Source of the DNA: a virus | IMG/VR virus record: IMGVR_UViG_3300044692_000019 | Coordinates: 1-40,365 of that record | DNA: 40,365 nt | Reading direction: 5' to 3' (one strand) | Shown: positions 6,711 through 12,964 of the stretch, piece by piece | Layout of the letters: the number at the start of each line of letters is the position of its first letter | How positions within the stretch are numbered: position 1 is the stretch's first letter | Position numbers and translations under genes: made by a program | Notes under the pieces: generated by a model | Databases searched by the model: none | What the model saw: only the letters and a program-made list of their open reading frames with translations | Told to the model about the DNA's origin: nothing

Positions 6711-7169
6711 ATGGCTTCGAGCAATGTCCGCCCGCCATTCATTCCGCTCACGGAACTAGACGCCCGTGAAATTCTCGCGCGACCGCTGCTTGCGGCGTGT
6801 TCAGCGCACGGTCCTACCCGCGTCGGCGCGGCGATCGGCTGCGACGAAAAGACCGTGCGCAATGCGAGGGATGAGAAATCGACCCTCTCGCTGCACTCGG
6901 CGGCAAACCTACTTGGTCTCGACGGAACCGCGCTTGACGGCTTTCTGGCGAAGGTGGGCCGCACATCGGTTCCGGTGAGCGATGACGGCGACGACCGCGA
7001 TCGTGAACGCGAAAGCCATGTGCTGAAAGCCGCGCTCGCGCTGTCGATCGCCCTCGCCGACGACGATCAGATTACGCCCGCCGAAGTTCGCGCCAACCGC
7101 GAGACGATCGAGGCCGCGCGCGACGCGCTCGATGGCCTGTTGCGCAAGCTTGTGAGGGCTGCGGCATGA
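6711..7169 (+). CDS. HTH-containing phage regulatory protein, 152 aa
   Basis: Starts MASSNVRPPFIPLTELDARE. The segment LLAACSAHGPTRVGAAIGCDEKTVRNARDEKSTLSLHSAANLLGLD fits a helix-turn-helix (AAIGCDEKTVRNAR), followed by an acidic linker (DDGDDRDRERE) and a C-terminal helical region. The N-terminal domain is comparable with phage XRE/CII-like early regulators, but the family is not certain. It follows two bases after the preceding stop and overlaps the next ATG. GGGGAGG at 6694-6700 provides the ribosome-binding site. Confidence 0.65.
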   Translation: MASSNVRPPFIPLTELDAREILARPLLAACSAHGPTRVGAAIGCDEKTVRNARDEKSTLSLHSAANLLGLDGTALDGFLAKVGRTSVPVSDDGDDRDRERESHVLKAALALSIALADDDQITPAEVRANRETIEAARDALDGLLRKLVRAAA

Positions 7170-7315
7170 ACGCCACCCTTCGCCAGACTCTCCAACGTCC
7201 CTGCCTCATCGAGCGCACAGAGGGCGTGATTGTCGTCGAGCCGCTGCAGTTCATCCCGCTTCGTCACGTCCGCGGATTCAACAAGGACGACCGCCAGCGC
7301 AGGGGGCGCTCATGA
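7166..7315 (+). CDS. Hypothetical protein, 49 aa
   Basis: Starts MNATLRQTLQRPCLIERTEG and ends basic (DDRQRRGRS). Overlaps at both ends (ATGA with the HTH gene; its stop over the next ATG) support translation. A short beta-hairpin-like core (CLIERTEGVIVVEPLQFIPL) is seen. I recognise no family. Confidence 0.5.
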   Translation: MNATLRQTLQRPCLIERTEGVIVVEPLQFIPLRHVRGFNKDDRQRRGRS

Positions 7316-7488
7316 TGGTCCTAGAACTGACCCCCGACATGATGGTTCGGCACGGTGACAAGGTAATCGCCTCTCGCGTCGAAAGCCAACGCGCTCGGGA
7401 CGCCCACGCGCGCCGGGTTCATCGCCAATTCCTCAACGATCCTGTCCGGGAAGCGGCGTTGAAGGGGAGAGCTTCCCATGCGCGTTGA
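7312..7488 (+). CDS. Hypothetical protein, 58 aa
   Basis: Starts MMVLELTPDMMVRHGDKVIA and continues as a basic helical stretch (RVESQRARDAHARRVHRQF). The start at 7312 overlaps the previous stop; ATG 7315 is an alternative. The end overlaps the methyltransferase start by 11 bases. The function is unknown. Confidence 0.5.
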   Translation: MMVLELTPDMMVRHGDKVIASRVESQRARDAHARRVHRQFLNDPVREAALKGRASHAR

Positions 7489-8212
7489 GACGATCGGGAA
7501 TGCTCGGCTGCACCTTGGCGATGCGCGAGAGATTGTGCCTACGCTCGGCGATTGCGATCATCTGATCACGGATCCACCTTACGAGTCCATTATGCACGCC
7601 AGCAAGAGCGGCATGAAGGGCTTGGTGCGCCCCGATGGCTCGCACCACTGGAAGCCGCTCGACTTCGCGCCCATCGACGATATTCGAGCCGAGGTTGTCG
7701 GGTGGGGCAAGTCCGTTGCAGGCTGGTTCATCGCCTTTTGCACGTCTGAGGGCGTCGGGCGGTGGGCCGACACGATCAATGCCAGCCCGATCAAATACAA
7801 GCGCGCCTGCGTCTGGATCAAACCGGACAGCACGCCACAGATGAACGGGCAGGGGCCGGCTCAGGGCGCCGAACACTTCGTCTGCGCATGGGCCGGATCG
7901 GGCTTTGCTCGTTGGAATGGCGGCGGCAAGCGCGGCGTCTACACGCATTGCGTCAACAACCCTGAGCGCGAGGGAACGCACCCGACCGAAAAGCCGCGCC
8001 GGTTGATGAGCGAGATCGTCGCCGACTTCACCAATGCTGGCGACCTGATCCTCGATCCGTTCATGGGAAGCGGCACTACTGGCGTTAGCGCAGTCATGGC
8101 CGATCGCCGCTTCATCGGGATCGAGCAGAACGAAACCTATTTCGACATAGCCTGCCGCAGAATCGAGGATGCTCAACGCCAAGGTCAGCTCTTCACGGAG
8201 CAGGCCGCATGA
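7478..8212 (+). CDS. Site-specific DNA methyltransferase (N6-adenine or N4-cytosine, beta-class order)
   Basis: 244 aa. Motif IV DPPY (residues 32-35) comes first and the AdoMet-binding motif I (LDPFMGSGTTG, 192-202) near the C-terminus, with HPTEKP (168-173) before it. This order is that of beta-class amino-methyltransferases such as M.HinfI or CcrM-like enzymes. The domain between (WGKSVAGWFIAFCTSEG... to ...GGGKRGVYTHC) is the likely target-recognition region and looks small. There is no restriction partner. ATG 7478 lies within the end of the previous gene. In alphaproteobacteria such enzymes often methylate GANTC, but the target cannot be read from sequence here. Confidence 0.9.
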   Translation: MRVETIGNARLHLGDAREIVPTLGDCDHLITDPPYESIMHASKSGMKGLVRPDGSHHWKPLDFAPIDDIRAEVVGWGKSVAGWFIAFCTSEGVGRWADTINASPIKYKRACVWIKPDSTPQMNGQGPAQGAEHFVCAWAGSGFARWNGGGKRGVYTHCVNNPEREGTHPTEKPRRLMSEIVADFTNAGDLILDPFMGSGTTGVSAVMADRRFIGIEQNETYFDIACRRIEDAQRQGQLFTEQAA

Positions 8213-8655
8213 GGGGGGAGACAGCCTCGATCGGCGGTTCGCAACAGCAACGTCTCTACCGCATCGCGCGCCGTGATGGCGCGATGATCGAGGACGCCTG
8301 CGCAGCATCCGGTATCGGGTTCGCCGAAGCGAAACTGATCGAGGCGGAGGACGCGAAGAACCCGCCGTCCGACGACGCATACGAACTTCTGGGTCACAAT
8401 TCGAAAGGAGCCAACATGGCTGAGGATTCCAGCGCGGAACAACTGCGTCTGCTGGTTGAGCGCGTTGAGCGGCTCACCGAAGAAAAGAAGGGTATTGCCG
8501 AGGACATCAAGGATGTGTTCGCCGAGGCCAAATCTCGCGGCTTCGACGTGCCGGCGCTGCGCGAGGTCATCAAGCTTCGCGCGATCGACAAGCAGAAGCG
8601 CGAGGAAAAGCAGGCGATCGTCGAAATCTACGGCGTGCAGCTCGGGCTGTTCTGA
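8209..8655 (+). CDS. gapR: GapR-like (DUF2312) DNA-binding protein with N-terminal extension
   Basis: The C-terminal 79 residues, MAEDSSAEQLRLLVERVERLTEEKKGIAEDIKDVFAEAKSRGFDV..., match GapR/DUF2312, a coiled-coil dimer that clamps overtwisted DNA ahead of replication forks in Caulobacter. An ATG at 8416 with AGGAG five bases upstream would start a GapR of normal length. The open frame continues without a stop to ATG 8209, adding 69 residues (RLYRIARRDGAMIEDACAASGIGFAEAKLIE) that look like a helix-turn-helix. Both a long and a short product may be made. ATG 8209 overlaps the methyltransferase stop. Confidence 0.85.
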   Translation: MRGETASIGGSQQQRLYRIARRDGAMIEDACAASGIGFAEAKLIEAEDAKNPPSDDAYELLGHNSKGANMAEDSSAEQLRLLVERVERLTEEKKGIAEDIKDVFAEAKSRGFDVPALREVIKLRAIDKQKREEKQAIVEIYGVQLGLF

Positions 8656-9056
8656 TGATCCGCTTCACCGTCCCCGGCAAGCCTGTGGCGAAAGGCCGTC
8701 CCCGTCTCTCGACGCGGGGCGGCTTCGCTCGCGCCTACACGCCGGCAAAGACGGTTGCTTATGAAGGGCTGGTAGCGATGGCGGGGCAGGAGGCTATGGC
8801 CGGTGCCGCGCCATATACCGGTCCTGTCGCCGTCTCGCTGACAGCCGTATTCCCAATCCCCTCGAGCTGGCCGAAGAAGCGCCGCGCCGAAGCGCATTGG
8901 CACACCGGCAAGCCCGATGGCGACAATCTCGCCAAGAGCGTCGGAGACGGGCTCAACGGCGTCTGCTGGCGCGATGACAGCCAGGTCGCATCTTGGCGCG
9001 TGCTCAAGACTTACGGAGAGACGCCGGGCCTTCATGTGGAGGTGACGGCGCTATGA
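8655..9056 (+). CDS. rusA: RusA-family Holliday-junction resolvase
   Basis: 133 aa. The N-terminus VPGKPVAKGRPRLSTRGGFARAYTP and the acidic motif GKPDGDNLAKSVGDGLNGVCWRDDSQV are typical of RusA/endodeoxyribonuclease RUS. Asp88, Asp90 and Asp107/108 are the likely metal ligands. It cleaves branched DNA arising in phage recombination and replication. The first base of the ATG is the last base of the GapR stop. Length is normal for the family. Confidence 0.92.
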   Translation: MIRFTVPGKPVAKGRPRLSTRGGFARAYTPAKTVAYEGLVAMAGQEAMAGAAPYTGPVAVSLTAVFPIPSSWPKKRRAEAHWHTGKPDGDNLAKSVGDGLNGVCWRDDSQVASWRVLKTYGETPGLHVEVTAL

Positions 9057-9331
9057 GCCGCGGCATCACCTCCCGGAGCGTTTTACTGTCAGAATCGCCT
9101 ATCGATGAGTTCGACGGCTGCACGATCGAGCAAGTCGGACGCGCGCTGAATAAGTCTCGCGCCAACGCCTATGGGTGGCTGGTCAGCCACGGCTACCGCC
9201 TGCGCGACGGCTACGCGCGCCAGATCAAGACCGTCAACGAGATTGAGGATGAGATCAACGCTCGCTCGGTCAATTACGGCCCCTGCTTCCGCTGCGGCTG
9301 TCGTATCTGTGGATGCGGGAGGCGCGGGTGA
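9053..9331 (+). CDS. Small HTH-like protein with C-terminal Cys cluster, 92 aa
   Basis: Starts MSRGITSRSVLLSESPIDEF. Residues about 25-45 (TIEQVGRALNKSRANAYGWLVSHGYRLRDGYAR) look like a helix-turn-helix. The tail CFRCGCRICGCG has five Cys in eleven residues and may bind zinc. ATG 9053 overlaps the rusA stop. The pairing suggests a nucleic-acid-binding role, not a known family. Confidence 0.6.
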   Translation: MSRGITSRSVLLSESPIDEFDGCTIEQVGRALNKSRANAYGWLVSHGYRLRDGYARQIKTVNEIEDEINARSVNYGPCFRCGCRICGCGRRG

Positions 9332-9873
9332 GCAAGCCTAGGAGAACACGGATGGCAAAGGATGCCACGCAAGCGAAGATCGATGAGATTTTCGAGGAAT
9401 CGAAAGCGTCGATAATCGATGATCTAGAGCACGATTTCGCTTTGGGTCTATCCTCTTGCGAGAGCCCAATTGAGCGGCTGTTTATGGCCGCCCTTCTTAA
9501 CCCAGACACCATTCGGCAATTTGATATCACGACGCGCTCGATCATGCGCCCGCCGTCGAGGTTGATTGCTCACGCCTCTCCGCCGCCGATGGTCGGCCTA
9601 TATATATATCCCCAGATTATAATTGGGGATTACCGCGTCGATTTCTATCTTTCTCTTGTCGAGCACGACAAGCACCATGCCTTGATAGTCGAATGCGACG
9701 GCCACGACTTCCACGAAAAAACGAAGGAGCAAGCTCGGAGGGATAAAGCGCGCGATCGGTATCTCGTTGGGCAGGGCTATCGGTTGATCCGGTTTACCGG
9801 GGCCGAGATTTTCGCCGACCCTATCGGGACCGCGTACGAGTCGCTGACTGTTTTGCAGGACTTGCGACTGTGA
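9328..9873 (+). CDS. DUF559/Vsr-like PD-(D/E)XK nuclease
   Basis: 181 aa from GTG 9328, which overlaps the previous stop and has GGAGG just upstream; the frame also contains ATG 9313. The segment YRVDFYLSL...ALIVECDGHDFHEKTKEQARRDKARDRYLVGQGYRLIRFTGAEIF carries the PD-(D/E)XK arrangement (Asp of VDFY, then E-x-D in IVECDGHDFH) of DUF559/Vsr-like endonucleases. The N-terminal 50 residues include SPIERLFMAALL, also common in this family. The region has lower GC and a run of TATATATAT near 9600, so it may be a later acquisition. It could be a stand-alone nicking nuclease. Confidence 0.75.
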   Translation: MSKPRRTRMAKDATQAKIDEIFEESKASIIDDLEHDFALGLSSCESPIERLFMAALLNPDTIRQFDITTRSIMRPPSRLIAHASPPPMVGLYIYPQIIIGDYRVDFYLSLVEHDKHHALIVECDGHDFHEKTKEQARRDKARDRYLVGQGYRLIRFTGAEIFADPIGTAYESLTVLQDLRL

Positions 9874-10781
9874 GCCGCATCCGATCGATCCATCCCGGTC
9901 TATGGACAGACGAGGCGTTCGTCACGCTGACGCCGATCGCTCGCCTATTCTTCATGGGCATCTGGAATGAGTGCGACGACGCCGGATCGTTCGAGTGGTC
10001 TCCGCTCAAGCTCAAGATGCGCATCCTGCCGGCCGACAATGCCGACGCCGCCGAACTGCTTGCTGAATTACTCGGCGCCGACACCGTGATGCAATATGAG
10101 GTTGGCGGCAAGCGCTACGGCGCTGTGCGTAATTTCTGTCAGTATCAGCGCCCAAAAAAACCGAACTCGACATATCCTCAGACCGACGAAGTTCGGAAAT
10201 GGGTGAACACCGAGGCCCGCTCAACTCGCGATGGTTCGGGAGAGGTGGGGAAGGAGTTACCCACCGGTGGGGAAAATCCCCGCCAGATGGAGGATGGAGG
10301 AGATAAGGGGAAGAGGGAAGACCCCCCTAAGCCCCCCCGCAAGCGGAGGGGCGGCGAAGGGAAAACCTATCTCCCTGATGATTGGACGCCTCCCCCGATC
10401 GCCGATCTGACGCCGAAGGCAAGGGCCTGTGCCGAGCTATGGGAGAGGGCCAGCTACGAGACCGTGGCCGAAGCCTTCGTTCTATACTGGAGACGGGTTC
10501 ACAAGCCGATGAGCGATTGGCCGGCCACATGGTGCGGTTGGATCATCCGGGAACACGCCAAGGTCATGCGCGATCAGAAATTCGGGAACGCGCCGCCCGC
10601 CGCCAATGATACGCCCGCCAAGCCCATGACTGACGCCGATCGCGCCGCATACCTGGCCAAGCTGGAATCGAGCCCGTGGGCGAACGGCGGCACGCCGCGC
10701 GCCGAGCAGCCCCGAGCCAATGGAGGACGGGTTCGATCCTTCGGCCAACTCGCGGCCGGAATAGCGGAGAGCGTCCAGTGA
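9870..10781 (+). CDS. Phage replication-initiator-like protein (O/DnaT-like)
   Basis: 303 aa from GTG 9870, overlapping the previous stop. The N-terminus SRIRSIHPGLWTDEAFVTLTPIARLFFMGIWNECDDAGSFEWSPLKLKMRILPADNADAAELLAELL is the conserved winged-helix-like start of many phage replication proteins. A low-complexity charged linker (about 110-170, rich in Gly, Lys, Pro) follows, then a C-terminal domain with AELWERASYETVAEAFVLYWRRVHKPMSDWPATWCGWIIREHAK. No helicase or helicase-loader gene is seen next to it, so the host helicase is probably recruited. The linker DNA could contain an origin, as in lambda O, but I see no clear iterons. Confidence 0.8.
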   Translation: MSRIRSIHPGLWTDEAFVTLTPIARLFFMGIWNECDDAGSFEWSPLKLKMRILPADNADAAELLAELLGADTVMQYEVGGKRYGAVRNFCQYQRPKKPNSTYPQTDEVRKWVNTEARSTRDGSGEVGKELPTGGENPRQMEDGGDKGKREDPPKPPRKRRGGEGKTYLPDDWTPPPIADLTPKARACAELWERASYETVAEAFVLYWRRVHKPMSDWPATWCGWIIREHAKVMRDQKFGNAPPAANDTPAKPMTDADRAAYLAKLESSPWANGGTPRAEQPRANGGRVRSFGQLAAGIAESVQ

Positions 10782-10782
10782 C

Positions 10783-10947
10783 ATGCCAAAGAACCTCGGC
10801 ACCGCTCCCGCCATCGATCGCTGCGACATCCGCCTCTCCAATGGCTGGATCATCCGCAACGTCGATCCTCGCAAATACCGGTGGGAGCTCGGCGAGAAGT
10901 GTCCGGGGATACCGATCGAAAGCTGGCAAAAAGCAGGAAAGGGCTAG
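10783..10947 (+). CDS. Hypothetical protein, 54 aa
   Basis: Starts MPKNLGTAPAIDRCDIRLSN, then GWIIRNVDPRKYRWELGEKCPGIPIESW. It follows the replication gene after one spacer base (stop 10781) and precedes the 75-aa gene by three. It has two Cys and many aromatic residues. I recognise no family. Confidence 0.5.
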   Translation: MPKNLGTAPAIDRCDIRLSNGWIIRNVDPRKYRWELGEKCPGIPIESWQKAGKG

Positions 10948-10950
10948 GTC

Positions 10951-11178
10951 ATGACCGAAACAATCGACCGCGTGATGATCGACGCCGGCATGGTGATGGA
11001 TGACCTGGAGAACCTGTCCGCCGAGCTGCGCGCCAAGGCCAACGCGTGCCGATGGTGGCAGCGCCGCCGCCGCGCCAATGCGATCGCCGCCGCCTGTGCG
11101 TTCGATGTCTACGCAGAGACTCTACTCGATCAGATGGCGGCTCAATTCGGGCTGGGTGAATGGAAGGGGCGTAAGTGA
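10951..11178 (+). CDS. Hypothetical helical protein, 75 aa
   Basis: Starts MTETIDRVMIDAGMVMDDLE. The predicted structure is all helix with a basic patch CRWWQRRRRANAIAAACAF. AGGAAAGGG at 10935-10943 serves as the ribosome-binding site. The stop overlaps the next ATG (TGATG at 11176). The function is unknown. Confidence 0.55.
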   Translation: MTETIDRVMIDAGMVMDDLENLSAELRAKANACRWWQRRRRANAIAAACAFDVYAETLLDQMAAQFGLGEWKGRK

Positions 11179-11741
11179 TGGGGAAGAGCACGCGAGCACG
11201 CGCGATGACTGCACCGAAGATCGAGGGCCGCGATGCCACGCCAGAGCGCCTCTCGCACAACGAGCACGGGGTGACGCCAGCCTTGCGTGTCGGCCGAGAG
11301 AAGATGGGCTATGCCCGAAAGATCATCCCGCCGATCGACACGATGCTTTCGCGTGGCCAGCTCAACGATCGTCAATATACCGCGCTCGCCTTTTATCGTG
11401 ACCAAGCTGGGCTAGCTGAGCGGTCGCCGGTCAAGTCATGTCTGGATCGCAGCGAATCCGGTGGCGGCGATATCCCTTTGGCCGCGGCGGTCATCTCGGC
11501 GCGGATCACGGTCGGGCGCATCGAGAAGGACCTTGGAAGCTTGCTCCCCATCGCCCGCGCGATCGCAGTGGACGACAAGAGCCTGGCGCAATGGTGCATC
11601 GACAAGCACGGCGGCCGAGAGCGCTATGACGGCCGGGGAAGGTTCGTCGCGATCGTGCCGAACAACGAGGTGAAGGTGAAGGCGATGGCGCTTATGGAAT
11701 TGCGGATGGCGGCTGCGCGCATCGTGCCGATTGCCGCTTGA
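11178..11741 (+). CDS. Hypothetical protein at the end of the early operon, 187 aa
   Basis: ATG 11178 overlaps the previous stop. The segment IDTMLSRGQLNDRQYTALAFYRDQAGLAER and the C-terminal VKVKAMALMELRMAAARI weakly resemble the DUF6456-type helical proteins of alphaproteobacteria and their phages. Position as the last early gene, before the hairpin at 11780 and the packaging genes, is where a late-gene activator or antiterminator often sits, but the sequence does not prove that role. Confidence 0.6.
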   Translation: MGKSTRARAMTAPKIEGRDATPERLSHNEHGVTPALRVGREKMGYARKIIPPIDTMLSRGQLNDRQYTALAFYRDQAGLAERSPVKSCLDRSESGGGDIPLAAAVISARITVGRIEKDLGSLLPIARAIAVDDKSLAQWCIDKHGGRERYDGRGRFVAIVPNNEVKVKAMALMELRMAAARIVPIAA

Positions 11742-11779
11742 TCTTTCGCGGTAAATATCGTAAGGGAAAGGCAATCTAC

Positions 11780-11812
11780 GAAAGCCGCGTCCAGAGATGG
11801 TCAGCGGCTTTC
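11780..11812. terminator. Hairpin after the early operon
   Basis: GAAAGCCGC (11780-11788) and GCGGCTTTC (11804-11812) form a perfect 9-bp stem with a 15-base loop, 39 bases after the last early gene. The right arm ends in TTTC-TTG, a weak U-rich tract. It may be an early terminator or a site for antitermination between early and late genes. Confidence 0.45.
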
Positions 11813-12072
11813 TTGCTATCTGGCGCATTCCCCTTTCTGCGCCAGCCCGCCACGTCGATCATCCGACGCACTCACAGGCTAGCCACTGGCGCACGCGGGC
11901 GGCATCTGTTCGCGTGGCGGGAAGAATTGAGCCCTATTCCATCCACCTCCCATTTGTACGTGTGGGAATCCACTGGCGCGATTATTCGGCGGGCACCCTA
12001 GACCGCAGAGTGGATGGCCGTTGGATCATAGCACGAGGCCTCGCCAATGGGAACGCTGTCGAGCAAGGGTAA
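11797..12072 (+). CDS. Doubtful ORF, 91 aa, in the early/late gap
   Basis: An ATG-started frame (MVSGFLAIWRIPLSAP...) fills the interval between the last early gene and the HNH gene, overlapping the latter by 26 bases. It starts inside the 11780-11812 hairpin and has no clear ribosome-binding site. Its residues are plausible (HLPFVRVGIHWRDYSAGTLDRRVDGRWII), and it is the best frame in this stretch. The interval may instead hold non-coding packaging or regulatory DNA. Confidence 0.3.
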   Translation: MVSGFLAIWRIPLSAPARHVDHPTHSQASHWRTRAASVRVAGRIEPYSIHLPFVRVGIHWRDYSAGTLDRRVDGRWIIARGLANGNAVEQG

Positions 12073-12331
12073 GCGCATCCGAGGCAGCGTAGGCGTCGCG
12101 CTACGCCAAAAGCGATTGGCGCGCACTGGCGGACTGTGTGAGCACTGCCTAGCCAAGGGCATCGTGAAGCTGGCTACGGTGGTGAATCACAAGACGCCGC
12201 TCGCTCATGGCGGCGAGGACGAGGACGCTAACACCGAGAATCTTTGTTCATCGTGTGATGAGGCGGAAACCGCTCGGGTGTTCGGGCATCGCAAGCGAGT
12301 GACGATAGGAGCGGACGGATGGCCCGCCTAG
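12047..12331 (+). CDS. HNH endonuclease
   Basis: 94 aa. The core RTGGLCEHCLAKGIVKLATVVNHKTPLAHGGEDEDANTENLCSSC is an HNH fold: two CxxC pairs as zinc ligands, the NH of VVNHKTPL, and the Asn of ANTENLCSSC. It sits immediately upstream of the terminase genes. In HK97-like cos phages an HNH protein at this place works with the terminase in cutting the cos site, so cohesive-end packaging is likely (inference). Confidence 0.85.
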   Translation: MGTLSSKGKRIRGSVGVALRQKRLARTGGLCEHCLAKGIVKLATVVNHKTPLAHGGEDEDANTENLCSSCDEAETARVFGHRKRVTIGADGWPA

Positions 12332-12444
12332 AGAACCTGAACCTGAAGGTCAGCGTCACGCTTGACGATCAGACGAAGGCAGAGATCGCGACCTTCGTTC
12401 GCGACGAACTGGCCAAGCAAGCGCCCGCATCCTTGCCGAGATAA
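12319..12444 (+). CDS. Hypothetical protein, 41 aa
   Basis: Starts MARLENLNLKVSVTLDDQTK and ends LAKQAPASLPR. An AGGAG ribosome-binding site (12307-12311) lies seven bases before the ATG. It overlaps the HNH stop by 13 bases. It is helical and charged. The 127 bases after it (12445-12571), before the small terminase, hold no gene that I can support and are a candidate place for a cos site. Confidence 0.45.
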   Translation: MARLENLNLKVSVTLDDQTKAEIATFVRDELAKQAPASLPR

Positions 12445-12571
12445 GCAAGGGTGAGAGGCTGACCAACAGCGCAGGGGCGGGGGGACGGAAGAAGCTTGGG
12501 GCCTGACCGGCTCGACACCGCCGCCAACAGAATCTTTCGCAAAGCCACATTGATGTTCTGGAGTGCGCAAC

Positions 12572-12964
12572 ATGGCTAGCCGCGGAGCGAAGCCGAAGCC
12601 GGCCCATTTGCGGATCGTAGATGGCACGCACCGTCCTACGCGGCATGGCCCCGAAGCGAAGGCGCGGGAAGCGGTTGAAAACGCCGATCGCTCGTTCGGC
12701 TCGATCGAGATGCCGAAGGGCTTCAAGGGTGAGCAGGCGAAGGCGTGGAAACGCTACATCGTGCCCGCGTCATGGCTGGACGGTTCGCGCGAGGCCGCGG
12801 CGATCGCGTTCTGCGAATTGTGGGCGGAGTTCCGCTTCAACCCAACCGGCTTCCCGGCGGCAAAGCACGGCCAGATGCGCGCTTACATGAGCGAGCTCGG
12901 CCTCACCGACGAGCGCAATCGGATCAAGGATGACGACAGCGGAAAAGACGAGTTCTTCGACTGA
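12572..12964 (+). CDS. terS: Terminase small subunit, P27 family
   Basis: 130 aa starting MASRGAKPKPAHLRIVDGTHRPTRHG, the typical basic opening of P27-type small terminases (GRKPKP..L...G). The helical remainder (FKGEQAKAWKRYIVPASWLDGSREAAAIAFCELWAEF) is consistent. GGAG lies eight bases before the ATG. It binds the packaging site and regulates the large subunit. Its end overlaps the large-subunit start by 35 bases. Confidence 0.85.
   Translation: MASRGAKPKPAHLRIVDGTHRPTRHGPEAKAREAVENADRSFGSIEMPKGFKGEQAKAWKRYIVPASWLDGSREAAAIAFCELWAEFRFNPTGFPAAKHGQMRAYMSELGLTDERNRIKDDDSGKDEFFD

Noticed and set aside
9598-9612. TATATATAT run as a possible origin
   Set aside because: It lies within the nuclease coding frame and has no accompanying iterons.
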